From assembly GCA_947474205.1 (NCBI GenBank), contig CANJIC010000044.1, positions 1-11,709 of the forward strand: a stretch of DNA of 11,709 nucleotides, given 5' to 3'. Below, piece after piece: positions 1 to 7,117 of this stretch. Position numbers and translations under genes: made by a program. The notes beneath the pieces were generated by a model. It ran no database searches and had not been told where the DNA came from. It was given only the letters and a program-made list of their open reading frames with translations. Each line of letters opens with the position of its first letter. The stretch's first letter is position 1. The stretch is from Planctomycetaceae bacterium (GTDB taxonomy: Bacteria > Planctomycetota > Phycisphaerae > Phycisphaerales > SM1A02).

Positions 1-295
<295 letters not shown>

Positions 296-307
296 GAAAT
301 CTGTGGC

Positions 308-313
308 TATCCT
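308..313 (+). promoter_or_regulatory. Candidate -10 element of tpiA (TATCCT), leaderless arrangement
   Basis: TATCCT is followed by six bases and then the tpiA ATG at 320. With its preceding bases it reads GGCTATCCT, close to GGCTACTCT before pdxJ and GGTTACTCT before recJ. It lies 12 bases from the opposed alaS -10 candidate, so polymerase could probably occupy only one of the two promoters at a time. No Shine-Dalgarno sequence precedes tpiA. Confidence 0.45.
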
Positions 314-319
314 GCTTGC

Positions 320-1117
320 ATGACGCAGCACAATTCCAAGCGACTCTTTATTGGCGGCAATTGGAAAATGAACGGCACGCGCGAGGCGGCAACGCTTTTG
401 ACCACTGATCTTGTGACGGCCTTTGAACCGCTGGCCATGAGCGTGGATGCCGCGGTATTTGTGCCATTTCCATATTTACATCATGTTGGCGGCATAATTC
501 GCGCAAGTGGCTTGATGCTGGGCGCGCAGCAAGTCAGCGCCGAGGCCAACGGCGCATTCACGGGGCAAGTCAGCGCGGAAATGTTGCTTGATGTTGGCGT
601 GCAAATTGTAATTATAGGACATTCAGAGTGCCGCAAATTGCTAGCCGAGTCCGATGAATTGATTGGCGAAAAAGTTGCAATCGCTGTTTCTACAGGACTT
701 TCCGTCATGCTTTGCGTGGGCGAAACGTGGGAAGAACGCCAAGCTGGCCACGCAGAAGCCGTGTGCCAGCGCCAGATTTCCGCCGCCCTGAAAGGCATTC
801 ATTTGGACCACATGGGCGCCATTCATATTGCCTACGAGCCAATTTGGGCCATTGGAACGGGTCGATCCGCCAGCCCTCAGGACGCCGCTCTCAGCCACGC
901 ATCGCTGCGGAAGGACATCGAAGATCTGTATGATCCTTCGCTCGCTGCTGCGACCCGAATCCTTTACGGAGGTTCGGTGAATCCCGCAAACGCGACATCC
1001 TTGTTTGCGCAACCTGAAATTCAGGGAGCGCTTGTCGGGGGTGCCAGTTTGAAGGCGGCGGACTTTGCTTCAATTCTTCGAAGCGCATCACAGGCGACAA
1101 GCAGTCGCCCTAATTAG
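320..1117 (+). CDS. tpiA: Triose-phosphate isomerase
   Basis: Interconverts dihydroxyacetone phosphate and glyceraldehyde 3-phosphate in glycolysis and gluconeogenesis; a cytoplasmic TIM-barrel enzyme, normally dimeric. The 265-residue product has the full catalytic set: NWKMNG with Asn14 and Lys16, the catalytic His in IIGHSECR (His101), the catalytic Glu in AYEPIWAIGTG (Glu173) with its flexible loop, and the phosphate-binding YGGSVNP at 216-222. The reading frame is open upstream to an ATG at 221, but that would overlap alaS and add about 33 residues unlike the family, so ATG 320 is chosen; family proteins begin just before the NWKMNG strand. One oddity is HSECR where the family nearly always has HSERR, an Arg-to-Cys change next to the active site. 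It heads a likely operon with secG, whose Shine-Dalgarno sequence overlaps the tpiA stop codon. Confidence 0.97.
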   Translation: MTQHNSKRLFIGGNWKMNGTREAATLLTTDLVTAFEPLAMSVDAAVFVPFPYLHHVGGIIRASGLMLGAQQVSAEANGAFTGQVSAEMLLDVGVQIVIIGHSECRKLLAESDELIGEKVAIAVSTGLSVMLCVGETWEERQAGHAEAVCQRQISAALKGIHLDHMGAIHIAYEPIWAIGTGRSASPQDAALSHASLRKDIEDLYDPSLAAATRILYGGSVNPANATSLFAQPEIQGALVGGASLKAADFASILRSASQATSSRPN

Positions 1118-1120
1118 GAG
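1116..1120 (+). promoter_or_regulatory. Shine-Dalgarno AGGAG for secG
   Basis: AGGAG overlaps the tpiA TAG stop and sits nine bases before ATG 1130. It selects that ATG over an in-frame TTG at 1121, which directly abuts the AGGAG and so has no room for normal spacing. Confidence 0.75.
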
Positions 1121-1129
1121 TTGGATTTC

Positions 1130-1642
1130 ATGAGTGTCTTCTTCACCGTTTTAACTTTTCTTTTCATCTTGGTCAGCGTCGCATTGGTGCTGGTCATTCT
1201 TGTGCAACGACCGCAGGGTGGCGGACTTGCCAGCGCCTTTGGTGGCGGCGGTGGAACGGACACGGCGTTCGGCGGACGCACTGGTGACGCGCTCACGGTT
1301 GGAACAGTTTCTGTATTTGTTGTGTATTTAATTCTTGCGATGGCGCTGAACATATTCAATCCGCAATCAACACTTATTTCCGCGGAGGAAGCCGCCAAGA
1401 GTGAGGCCGCGAAAGCAATTCCTGCGGCGACCACGCCTGAGTCGTCTGGCTCAACAGCGCCCGCAACTTCGATACCAGTGACGCCTGTGACAATTCCGCC
1501 AGTTGATGTCGCCGCTCCGGTCGCCGCTCCAATTCCAGCGACGCCAGTTCCTGCTCCTGCGGCGGCTGATCCATCAGCGCCGCCCGCAAGTAGTCCTGCG
1601 GTAAATCCAGCAGTAAATCCAGGGAAAACGCAACAATTATGA
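1130..1642 (+). CDS. secG: Preprotein translocase subunit SecG with long Ala/Pro-rich C-terminal tail
   Basis: Small inner-membrane subunit of the SecYEG channel that assists SecA-driven export. The 170-residue product has two hydrophobic spans at about 5-25 and 56-77, joined by the diagnostic loop QRPQGGGLASAFGGG and then TDTAFGGRTGDALT, which matches the SecG family. After residue 80 the family fold is finished, but the protein continues for about 90 residues rich in Ala, Pro, Val, Ser and Thr, with short repeats (VAAPVAAP, AVNPAVNP). Typical SecG proteins are roughly 75-115 residues, so this tail is an extension. By SecG topology (both ends outside) it would lie in the periplasm; that is inference. 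The start is ATG 1130, because it has AGGAG at good spacing. The stop overlaps the yicC start as ATGA, suggesting translational coupling. Confidence 0.93.
   Translation: MSVFFTVLTFLFILVSVALVLVILVQRPQGGGLASAFGGGGGTDTAFGGRTGDALTVGTVSVFVVYLILAMALNIFNPQSTLISAEEAAKSEAAKAIPAATTPESSGSTAPATSIPVTPVTIPPVDVAAPVAAPIPATPVPAPAAADPSAPPASSPAVNPAVNPGKTQQL
1508..1531 (+). repeat. Tandem 12-bp duplication in the secG tail
   Basis: Two adjacent copies of a 12-base unit, GTCGCCGCTCCG and GTCGCCGCTCCA, differ at the last base and encode VAAP twice. A recent replication-slippage duplication is the simplest explanation. Confidence 0.7.
1598..1621 (+). repeat. Second tandem 12-bp duplication in the secG tail
   Basis: Adjacent units GCGGTAAATCCA and GCAGTAAATCCA differ at one base and encode AVNP twice. 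The unit sequence is unrelated to the duplication at 1508-1531, so this is an independent event. Confidence 0.7.
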
Positions 1643-2523
1643 TTCGCTCCATGACCGGCTTTGGAGCTGCGTCAGGAACGCACGAAGGTCTTCATCTTTC
1701 ACTTGAAGTGCGCTCGGTCAACAATCGTTTTTTTAAAGGCGTCATTCGTTTACCCAGCGAGTTGTCACCGCTTGAAGGCGAACTTGAGGCGAAGTTGGCG
1801 GCGAAAGTTGCGCGTGGCAGCGTCACGCTGACGGTGCGCGCCACGGATTCAAGCACTCGCGGCGCTGGTCGAATTAACACCGAAGTTTTAAAGAGTTACT
1901 TGCAGCAACTTGAAAGCGTCATGCCCGATGGACGCAAAGGTTCGCTGGATGCCAGCGCGTTGTTGTCCTTGCCCGGCGTAATCATTGACGATGGCTCGCA
2001 AAAAATGTGCGAGACCGCGCGCGCGTGCATTGACGGGTTGCTTGATCAAGCCATTGCCCACATGAATGAAATGCGCAAGTGCGAAGGCGAGGCGTTGCGC
2101 GGGCAACTTGTGAATTTTGGCGCGGCGCTGAATGAGCGACTAAAGGAAATTGCCGCGCGCGTTCCAGATGTGGCCAACTTGTACCGCGAACGTTTGCGCA
2201 CGCGCATGCAGACATTGCTGGCGGAAGTTGGCGCCACCGTGCGTGAAGAGGATTTGCTTCGTGAAGTGGCGGCCTTTGCCGAGCGCAGCGACATTGCCGA
2301 AGAAGTGCATCGACTTGAGGGACATTTGCAGCAATTTTCGCAGCTTTTAGATCCCAAGCGCCCCGACGCCGTTGGCCGCGCGTTGGATTTCTTGTCGCAG
2401 GAAATGTTGCGCGAGGCCAACACCATTGCCAGCAAAGCTTCCGACTATGAGATCAGCAAGCGCGTGGTTGAAATGAAGACCGCCATTGATCGAATCAAGG
2501 AGCAAGCCGCGAATGCCGAGTGA
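1639..2523 (+). CDS. yicC: YicC-family endoribonuclease
   Basis: Cytoplasmic protein of the YicC/YloC family; E. coli YicC has been described as an endoribonuclease involved in small-RNA turnover. The 294-residue length matches the family (E. coli 287). The N-terminal YicC domain opens with the signature MIRSMTGFG followed by EVRSVNNRFF, and the C-terminal DUF1732 domain occupies about 210-294. That domain ends with the characteristic run containing GRALDFLSQEMLREANTI and then SKASDYEISKRVVEMK at about 246-280. Many conserved Glu, Arg and His residues of the C-terminal half are present (for example EEVHRLEGHL). The start codon overlaps the secG stop by four bases (ATGA), with only a weak, distant AGGGA upstream, so initiation is probably coupled to secG translation. 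The 3' end overlaps the following phosphotransferase gene by 11 bases. RNA-cleaving function is from family knowledge, not shown here. Confidence 0.93.
   Translation: MIRSMTGFGAASGTHEGLHLSLEVRSVNNRFFKGVIRLPSELSPLEGELEAKLAAKVARGSVTLTVRATDSSTRGAGRINTEVLKSYLQQLESVMPDGRKGSLDASALLSLPGVIIDDGSQKMCETARACIDGLLDQAIAHMNEMRKCEGEALRGQLVNFGAALNERLKEIAARVPDVANLYRERLRTRMQTLLAEVGATVREEDLLREVAAFAERSDIAEEVHRLEGHLQQFSQLLDPKRPDAVGRALDFLSQEMLREANTIASKASDYEISKRVVEMKTAIDRIKEQAANAE
2497..2502 (+). promoter_or_regulatory. Shine-Dalgarno AAGGAG for the phosphotransferase gene, inside yicC
   Basis: AAGGAG lies ten bases before ATG 2513, within the last codons of yicC. It picks ATG 2513 over an in-frame ATT-type start at 2486, which has no comparable site. 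Confidence 0.65.
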
Positions 2524-3571
2524 GGCGTTGGCGGGCGAATTGTCGCTGAATGAAATTAAAGAAGTCATCAGCCACTGGGACGTGGGCGTGGTTGATGCAG
2601 TCACGCCGATGCAGGGAGGCAGTCGCCAAAGTCCAAAGGCGCGCATCGTGACAAATCAAGGCGTTTTTGTGCTCAAGCGAAGATCGGTGAAAAGTATCGA
2701 TTTGGAGCGTGTTCGCTTCGCGCATCACGTGATGTTGTCGCTTGGCATTGCGGGGTTGCCAATCGCGCTTCCGCAGTTCGCGCGCGATCACACCACTTAT
2801 TTTTTAAATTCACAATCAATTTTCGAGTTGTTCATTTTCATCAACGGCAATCGCTGGCAACGACTGCCTTCACAAGCATTCGAGTCTGGAAAAACACTGG
2901 CCCATTTGCATCAAGTTGCGTTGATGATGACATGGCATGGCCACGTGAATGCTTCGTGCTTCCACGGAAATTTAGCAGTGGTTGAAGCCCTGCGGCGCGC
3001 GCCCGCGGCGATACAGCGGGCCAATCAGGGACAATCCAACGGGGTGGAGAATGTGTGCGAGCAGATCTCTGCTCTTTACCAAGATGCTTCCAGGCGCGTT
3101 GAAGATTTAGAGTTTCAAGCGCTTGATAGTCAGGTTGTGCATGGCGATTGGCATGCTGGAAATGTTTTATTTGATGGCGATCGTATTTCCGGGATTCTTG
3201 ATTTTGACTCCGCGCGATTGGAACCAGCGATTGTGGATATCGCCAATGGACTTCTACAGTACGCGGCCCGACCGGGCTCCAAGCGCAATGTGCCGCAATG
3301 GCCGCACGAACTTGATGAAAAAATGTTCTCAAGTTTCGCGCGCGGATTCGCAAGCGTCGAATCACACTATGTCATGAAGTTCTTGAATATGGTGCCATTG
3401 CTTATGATCGAGGCATGCATCGCGGAAGCCGCCATTCCAATTTCACGCACTGGAATGTTCTCCACCATTCCTGGCGAGCACATTTTGGAGTTTGTGCTGC
3501 GCCGAAGCACGTGGATTCGCAATCACTCGCAGGAGTTGGTGCGGCAACTCGCCGCGGAGATCACGCCGTGA
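2513..3571 (+). CDS. APH-fold phosphotransferase / small-molecule kinase, substrate unknown
   Basis: Probably transfers phosphate from ATP to a hydroxyl group of an unidentified small molecule. The 352-residue product shows the aminoglycoside phosphotransferase / choline-kinase-like fold: an N-lobe strand VFVLKRR with candidate ATP-binding Lys55, the Brenner catalytic loop HGDWHAGNVLF at 210-220 (catalytic base Asp212, metal ligand Asn217), and the metal-binding ILDFDSA at 228-234 (Asp230). The hinge region around SIFELFIFING (102-112) also fits the fold. No signal peptide or membrane segment is seen. The gene starts inside yicC with its own AAGGAG, and a secreted PDZ protein gene follows 19 bases after its stop, so it is co-transcribed with housekeeping genes rather than with a resistance cassette. 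This family includes homoserine, choline, fructosamine and thiamine kinases as well as spore-coat CotS; the sequence does not allow a choice, and antibiotic resistance is not implied. Confidence 0.85.
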   Translation: MPSEALAGELSLNEIKEVISHWDVGVVDAVTPMQGGSRQSPKARIVTNQGVFVLKRRSVKSIDLERVRFAHHVMLSLGIAGLPIALPQFARDHTTYFLNSQSIFELFIFINGNRWQRLPSQAFESGKTLAHLHQVALMMTWHGHVNASCFHGNLAVVEALRRAPAAIQRANQGQSNGVENVCEQISALYQDASRRVEDLEFQALDSQVVHGDWHAGNVLFDGDRISGILDFDSARLEPAIVDIANGLLQYAARPGSKRNVPQWPHELDEKMFSSFARGFASVESHYVMKFLNMVPLLMIEACIAEAAIPISRTGMFSTIPGEHILEFVLRRSTWIRNHSQELVRQLAAEITP

Positions 3572-3578
3572 ATTTTTC

Positions 3579-3584
3579 AAGAGG
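3579..3584 (+). promoter_or_regulatory. Shine-Dalgarno AAGAGG that sets a TTG start for the PDZ protein
   Basis: AAGAGG lies six bases before TTG 3591 in the 19-base gap after the phosphotransferase stop. No similar site precedes the later in-frame ATG 3627. Use of TTG also supplies the positively charged start of the signal peptide. Confidence 0.6.
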
Positions 3585-3590
3585 CATACT

Positions 3591-4625
3591 TTGAGCCGAT
3601 GTTGTTTCCATTTCTTGGCAAATCGCATGGCTGCAAGTTTTATTCTTGGCATGGCAGTGATGTGCGCCGCGCCCGAGTTGTTGTTGGCGCAAGCTGACAA
3701 TCCTCCAGCGGATATTCCCGCGGTCAACCCCGTGGAACCCGCGGGCAATCAAGTCAACAAGCCCGAAACGAAGCCAGCCAAAAAGCAGCTGAATCAGGGC
3801 GCGAACCAAAGAATGCGTGTTCCGATGTTGAACCCGGTGAATGCCAACGCAAATCAAAATATAATTTTTCAACAAGCAATGGCAAACCGCAACGCGCTTG
3901 GTGGAATGAATTTGGGCGAAGATCGAATGGCGCAGGCCATGTCGCCGGAGCGGCTTGCAAATGTGCAACCGCCTCCCGAGGTGTTGCAGTTGCTTCCAGA
4001 TTTGAATGATCCGTCATTCAAAGTGCGTGAGGCGGCCTCACAAAAGTTGCTTGAGCCAACAATTTCCGACGAGGCGATTTGGGCGGTGCTTGACCGATTC
4101 ACTTTAAGTGATGAGGCGCGAAGCCGACTTCTGACCGCGGCCGTGCGCCGAGTTGGTGAGCGGCCGCGCGGCGCGCTTGGCATTCGCATGGATCAAGCTC
4201 CCATGGATCGACCAGGCGTTGTGATTCGCTCAACCTTGACTGGATTGCCCGCCGAAAAATTTCTCAAGGCGGGAGATGTCATAGAGGAAATTGAAGGCGT
4301 GCCAGTGCTGACCACTATGGATCTTGTGGATTCGATCCGCAATTTCGCACCTGGGCGCGAAATTAAAATCAAGTTGCGCCGCCCCGACATGGACGCGCAA
4401 GGGCGGCCGTTGATTGGACCAGATGGAAAAACCAACGATCGCCCGGTGGATATTGTCATGCCGCTTGGCAACGCCGAGGATCTGAACAAAGCCGAGCCTG
4501 GCGATGGTCAAGCCGCGCTCAATATGCAACTTCAGCAACGGGCATCGGAGGGAAAAATGATTCTTAGACGCTTTGCCGAGCCCGCATCCAACTCAAATAA
4601 CGCGTTGCCGGCCGATACCCCGTAA
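3591..4625 (+). CDS. Secreted PDZ-domain protein with HEAT-like segment
   Basis: Exported protein of unknown function. Read from TTG 3591 it has 344 residues. An N-terminal signal peptide is seen: arginines at 3 and 12, a hydrophobic core at about 13-33, and a likely cleavage AQA|D after residue 35. A low-complexity Asn/Pro/Gln linker spans about 36-125. Next comes a short helical segment at about 130-189 with DLNDPSFKVREAASQKLL, which resembles a HEAT-type repeat. A single PDZ domain follows at about 193-293 (GALGIRMDQ, then LKAGDVIEEIEGVPV). A hydrophilic insert of about 20 residues (RPDMDAQGRPLIGPDGK) lies before the last PDZ strand. No protease catalytic domain is present, so it is not a DegP or CtpA enzyme by itself; it may be an adaptor or scaffold in the periplasm. 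TTG is preferred to ATG 3627, which would remove the charged n-region. It is the last gene of the tpiA operon and converges on adk. Confidence 0.85.
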   Translation: MSRCCFHFLANRMAASFILGMAVMCAAPELLLAQADNPPADIPAVNPVEPAGNQVNKPETKPAKKQLNQGANQRMRVPMLNPVNANANQNIIFQQAMANRNALGGMNLGEDRMAQAMSPERLANVQPPPEVLQLLPDLNDPSFKVREAASQKLLEPTISDEAIWAVLDRFTLSDEARSRLLTAAVRRVGERPRGALGIRMDQAPMDRPGVVIRSTLTGLPAEKFLKAGDVIEEIEGVPVLTTMDLVDSIRNFAPGREIKIKLRRPDMDAQGRPLIGPDGKTNDRPVDIVMPLGNAEDLNKAEPGDGQAALNMQLQQRASEGKMILRRFAEPASNSNNALPADTP

Positions 4626-4630
4626 GTCGC

Positions 4631-4648
4631 GGCGCGAAACAGCGCGCC
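4631..4648. terminator. GC hairpin between convergent genes (possible bidirectional terminator)
   Basis: GGCGCG and CGCGCC form a perfect six-base-pair stem around the loop AAACAG, in the 49-base gap between the converging PDZ gene and adk. Neither strand has a T-tract directly after the stem, so it is not a textbook intrinsic terminator. The location between two convergent stops is the main support. Confidence 0.35.
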
Positions 4649-4674
4649 ATCACGCGAAAAATAATTCAAACAAT

Positions 4675-5295
4675 TTACGCTCCAAGTGGATTGCGGAAGT
4701 GGTGGTCTTGAACTGGCGCCACGATGTCAAGCACCGACATCAGAACCATGGACGGACTGGCAATGGCAGAGACGTTGTGAATAATGTTCTTGGGGTAATA
4801 CGAAAGAACCGGCTCGGTTTCTTTTCGATAGACCTCGAAGCGATGATGGATCACCTTCTCATCGGCGTCGTCAAGACGATTTTCTTTCAGCGCGCGGCGG
4901 CGCATGCGGCGCACCATCTCGGCCTCATCGGGGCAAACCAAATGCAGCACGGCAAGAACATCAAGATGGTCCTTCAGGGCTTTGGCTTGGCTGACGGTGC
5001 GCGGAATTCCATCAAGCACCAATAAATCTTGCGCGGGCTTGAAGATGCTCAGCGACACTTGCGCCTTCATGTTGTTCTGCCACATTTCAACGGTGAGTTC
5101 ATCTGGAACCAACTCGCCCTTGCTGGAATGCGTCATGAATTTTTTACCTAGCGAGCTTGTCAAATCAAGCGAGCGAAAAACATCGCCGCAGGCAAGATGA
5201 AAGAAGCCGGGAATTTCACCAAGGATTTTTCCTTGAGTGCCTTTGCCAGAACCGGGTGATCCAAAAAGAAGAATGCACTTGTATCGATGACTCAT
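4675..5295 (-). CDS. adk: Adenylate kinase-family nucleoside monophosphate kinase, short-lid type
   Basis: Transfers phosphate between ATP and a nucleoside monophosphate, most likely AMP, in the cytoplasm. The 206-residue product has the P-loop GSPGSGKGTQ at 12-21 (Lys18), an NMP-binding segment ACGDVFR at 35-41 (Arg41), LDGIPRT at 94-100 (Arg99) with Gln103 for base recognition, and RLDDADE at 140-146 followed by Arg152. The lid between Arg130 and RLDD is short and has no zinc-binding cysteines, unlike the long-lid E. coli enzyme and more like the short AK1/UMP-CMP kinase type. The usual Thr of TGD is Cys36, and the usual FPRT is IPRT, so base specificity is not certain. The start is ATG 5295, because AGGAG lies five bases upstream; a longer frame to 5352 adds residues with no family match. 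It diverges from recJ with 76 bases between start codons. Confidence 0.88.
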   Translation of the reverse strand: MSHRYKCILLFGSPGSGKGTQGKILGEIPGFFHLACGDVFRSLDLTSSLGKKFMTHSSKGELVPDELTVEMWQNNMKAQVSLSIFKPAQDLLVLDGIPRTVSQAKALKDHLDVLAVLHLVCPDEAEMVRRMRRRALKENRLDDADEKVIHHRFEVYRKETEPVLSYYPKNIIHNVSAIASPSMVLMSVLDIVAPVQDHHFRNPLGA

Positions 5296-5300
5296 GTGGG

Positions 5301-5305
5301 CTCCT
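5301..5305 (-). promoter_or_regulatory. Shine-Dalgarno AGGAG for adk
   Basis: On the minus strand AGGAG is followed by five bases and then ATG 5295. It fixes this start and sets adk apart from the apparently leaderless operon-head genes. Confidence 0.7.
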
Positions 5306-5316
5306 GTGTTGCGTGC

Positions 5317-5352
5317 GGAGTATGCCATAGGAACGCGTTCTGCGAAAGGCAA
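5317..5352 (-). promoter_or_regulatory. Candidate adk promoter region
   Basis: Minus strand: TTGCCT (5347-5352) and TATGGC (5324-5329) are separated by 17 bases and could be -35 and -10 boxes, giving a leader of roughly 20 bases that contains the AGGAG. An alternative -10 is TACTCC at 5317-5322, one base different from the TACTCT before recJ and pdxJ. I cannot decide between them. Confidence 0.25.
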
Positions 5353-5359
5353 TGGTGGT

Positions 5360-5365
5360 TACTCT
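5360..5365 (+). promoter_or_regulatory. Candidate -10 element of recJ (TACTCT), leaderless arrangement
   Basis: TACTCT is followed by exactly six bases and then GTG 5372. The context GGTTACTCTT closely matches GGCTACTCTT before pdxJ, which is also six bases from a GTG. This supports GTG 5372 as the real recJ start. Confidence 0.45.
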
Positions 5366-5371
5366 TGCGGC

Positions 5372-7117
5372 GTGGAATTTCCCAAATACGAATGGCATTC
5401 CCGCGCGACGGCCCGTGATTCATCCATTGGATTTCGCGAACGCGTGATTCGCGGCCGTGGATTGGGTGGCGAGCGCAACGCGCAATTGTTCGCCACCAAT
5501 CAGCCGCCACTGGCCTTGATGCATGACCCCGGTTCGCTCAAGGGCGCCGACGATGTGGCGCGCGTGTTGGATCGCTGGATCACCCAAGGCAAACGCATCG
5601 CGGTGTACGGCGACTACGACGCCGATGGAATTTGCGCCACCGCCATTTTGATCCGCTTGTTTCGTCAACTCAATGTGCAGCCGGCGCCCATTGCGTACAT
5701 ACCGCATCGCGTGATCGAAGGCTACGGTTTGCACAACGAGGCGCTGGATGAATTGCGCGCGCGCGAGATTGAAGCCGTCATCACCGTGGATTGCGGCGGC
5801 TCCTCCGTTGAGGAGGCGCAACACGCGCGCGAGTTGGGAATTGAAATGGCCATCACGGATCATCATCGCTTGCGCTATGACGACCAAGGCAATGTTCAGT
5901 TGCCACCCTGCGAGGCGATCGCGCATCCGGACTTGGGCGACACGCCGTTTCGCGCAATATGCGCCGCCATGGTGGCGTTGAAAGTGGCCAAGCGATTGAT
6001 TCGAATTCGCACGGGCGACACGCCGCCGCAACTTCTGCGCCAATGGATTGTGAATGAGGCGCTGCCGCTTGCGGCCGTGGCCACCGTGGCGGATGTCATG
6101 CCCATGATCGATGAAAATCGCGTTGTGGTTGCCAGCGGTTTGGCGGTTCTGAAAAACACCAGCGTGATGGGGCTGCGTTGTTTAATTCCAAGCGCCGCGC
6201 TTGGCGGCGCGCAACTTGACGCCAGCGTGATTGGATTTCAAATTGCGCCGCGTTTGAATGCCGCGGGTCGGCTTGAGCACGCTACGCAAGCGCTTGATTT
6301 GCTTCTAAGCGACAACCCCGCCGACTGCAAAAATATGGCGGCAAAATTGAATGAATTGAACAATGTGCGCAAGCAGGACACTGAAGCCATGGTTGCAGTG
6401 GCGCGCGAGAAAGCGGTGGCCGCGTCGCTGCACTCCGCGGATCGGTGTTCCATTGCCATGGCTGACAAAAGTTGGAATCCCGGCATTCTAGGTTTAGCCG
6501 CGGGCAGACTTTCCGAGGAATTTGCGCGCCCCGTGATGTTGTTTGGCGCCAGCGACAGCGGTTGGAAAGGTTCGGGCCGCGCGCCCAATGGATTTGATTT
6601 GCACGAGTGCTTGACCAACTGCTCCAAATATTTCACCAACTTTGGCGGGCACGCGGCGGCGGCGGGCGGCTCCATGAACTTCGATCAATTCGATTTGTTT
6701 GCGCCCCAGTTTGAGAAATTTTCCAAAATTCAAATGCGCGATGGTGTGCAAAAGCCCGCGCTGGAAATTGACGCGGAACTTTCTTACGGCGTGTCCAAGG
6801 ATAAAAAAACCATGGCGTCGATTCAGTCGCTTGGTCCATTTGGCCAAGGATTTTCTGATCCAAATATTCTGATGTGTAATTTGCAAGTGTTGCGCACGGA
6901 CATTCTTGCGGGCACGGGTTTGAAATTGTTGGTGCAGGACGACGCCGGCGCCAAGGGCGAACTTATTTTGTGGCGCAACGCGCAGCATCGAAATTTATTC
7001 ACGCCAGGCCGGCGCTTTGACGCGGTGGGTTGTCCAAAATCCAGCAGTAATCCTCGCTTTCCGCCGTCGGTGCATGTGAAAGACATTCGCTTTCACGACG
7101 CGTCAACGCCGGCGTGA
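5372..7117 (+). CDS. recJ: Single-stranded-DNA-specific exonuclease RecJ
   Basis: 5'-to-3' exonuclease on single-stranded DNA, used in recombinational repair, mismatch repair and stalled-fork processing. From GTG 5372 the product has 581 residues (E. coli 577). DHH domain: YGDYDADG at 79-86 (metal ligands Asp81 and Asp83), ITVDCGG at 137-143 (Asp140), the name-giving DHH at 163-165, and TVADVMP at 238-244 (Asp241). DHHA1 domain: GFQIAPRLNAAGR at 288-300, WNPGILGLAAGRL at 368-380, GSGRAPNGFDL at 400-410 and GGHAAAAGG at 425-433. An OB-like C-terminal domain follows, with SLGPFGQGFSDP at 486-497. The frame is open up to ATG 5294, but those 26 extra codons overlap the adk start, do not resemble the family, and cover the adk promoter region; GTG 5372 also has the TACTCT box. 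Start confidence is moderate, identity high. Confidence 0.95.
   Translation: MEFPKYEWHSRATARDSSIGFRERVIRGRGLGGERNAQLFATNQPPLALMHDPGSLKGADDVARVLDRWITQGKRIAVYGDYDADGICATAILIRLFRQLNVQPAPIAYIPHRVIEGYGLHNEALDELRAREIEAVITVDCGGSSVEEAQHARELGIEMAITDHHRLRYDDQGNVQLPPCEAIAHPDLGDTPFRAICAAMVALKVAKRLIRIRTGDTPPQLLRQWIVNEALPLAAVATVADVMPMIDENRVVVASGLAVLKNTSVMGLRCLIPSAALGGAQLDASVIGFQIAPRLNAAGRLEHATQALDLLLSDNPADCKNMAAKLNELNNVRKQDTEAMVAVAREKAVAASLHSADRCSIAMADKSWNPGILGLAAGRLSEEFARPVMLFGASDSGWKGSGRAPNGFDLHECLTNCSKYFTNFGGHAAAAGGSMNFDQFDLFAPQFEKFSKIQMRDGVQKPALEIDAELSYGVSKDKKTMASIQSLGPFGQGFSDPNILMCNLQVLRTDILAGTGLKLLVQDDAGAKGELILWRNAQHRNLFTPGRRFDAVGCPKSSSNPRFPPSVHVKDIRFHDASTPA

Noticed and set aside
2841..3365. Minus-strand open frame of 174 codons opposite the phosphotransferase gene
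   Set aside because: Antisense shadow of a frame with intact kinase motifs; no start signal and no domain-like sequence.
2513..3571. Antibiotic-resistance interpretation of the APH-fold gene
   Set aside because: Only the general kinase fold is visible; it sits in a housekeeping operon with ordinary composition and no mobile-element signs.
4650..4675. T-rich run after adk on the minus strand as an intrinsic terminator
   Set aside because: The run TTATTTTT follows only a very weak stem near the adk stop; the stable GC hairpin lies beyond the run, in the wrong order for a terminator.
5294..5371. N-terminal extension of RecJ from ATG 5294
   Set aside because: It overlaps the adk start codon and the adk promoter/Shine-Dalgarno region, and the residues show no RecJ similarity; GTG 5372 has the TACTCT box at six bases.
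5420..6043. Minus-strand open frame of 207 codons opposite recJ
   Set aside because: Covers the DHH domain region of recJ; the translated sequence is low in structure and has no family resemblance.
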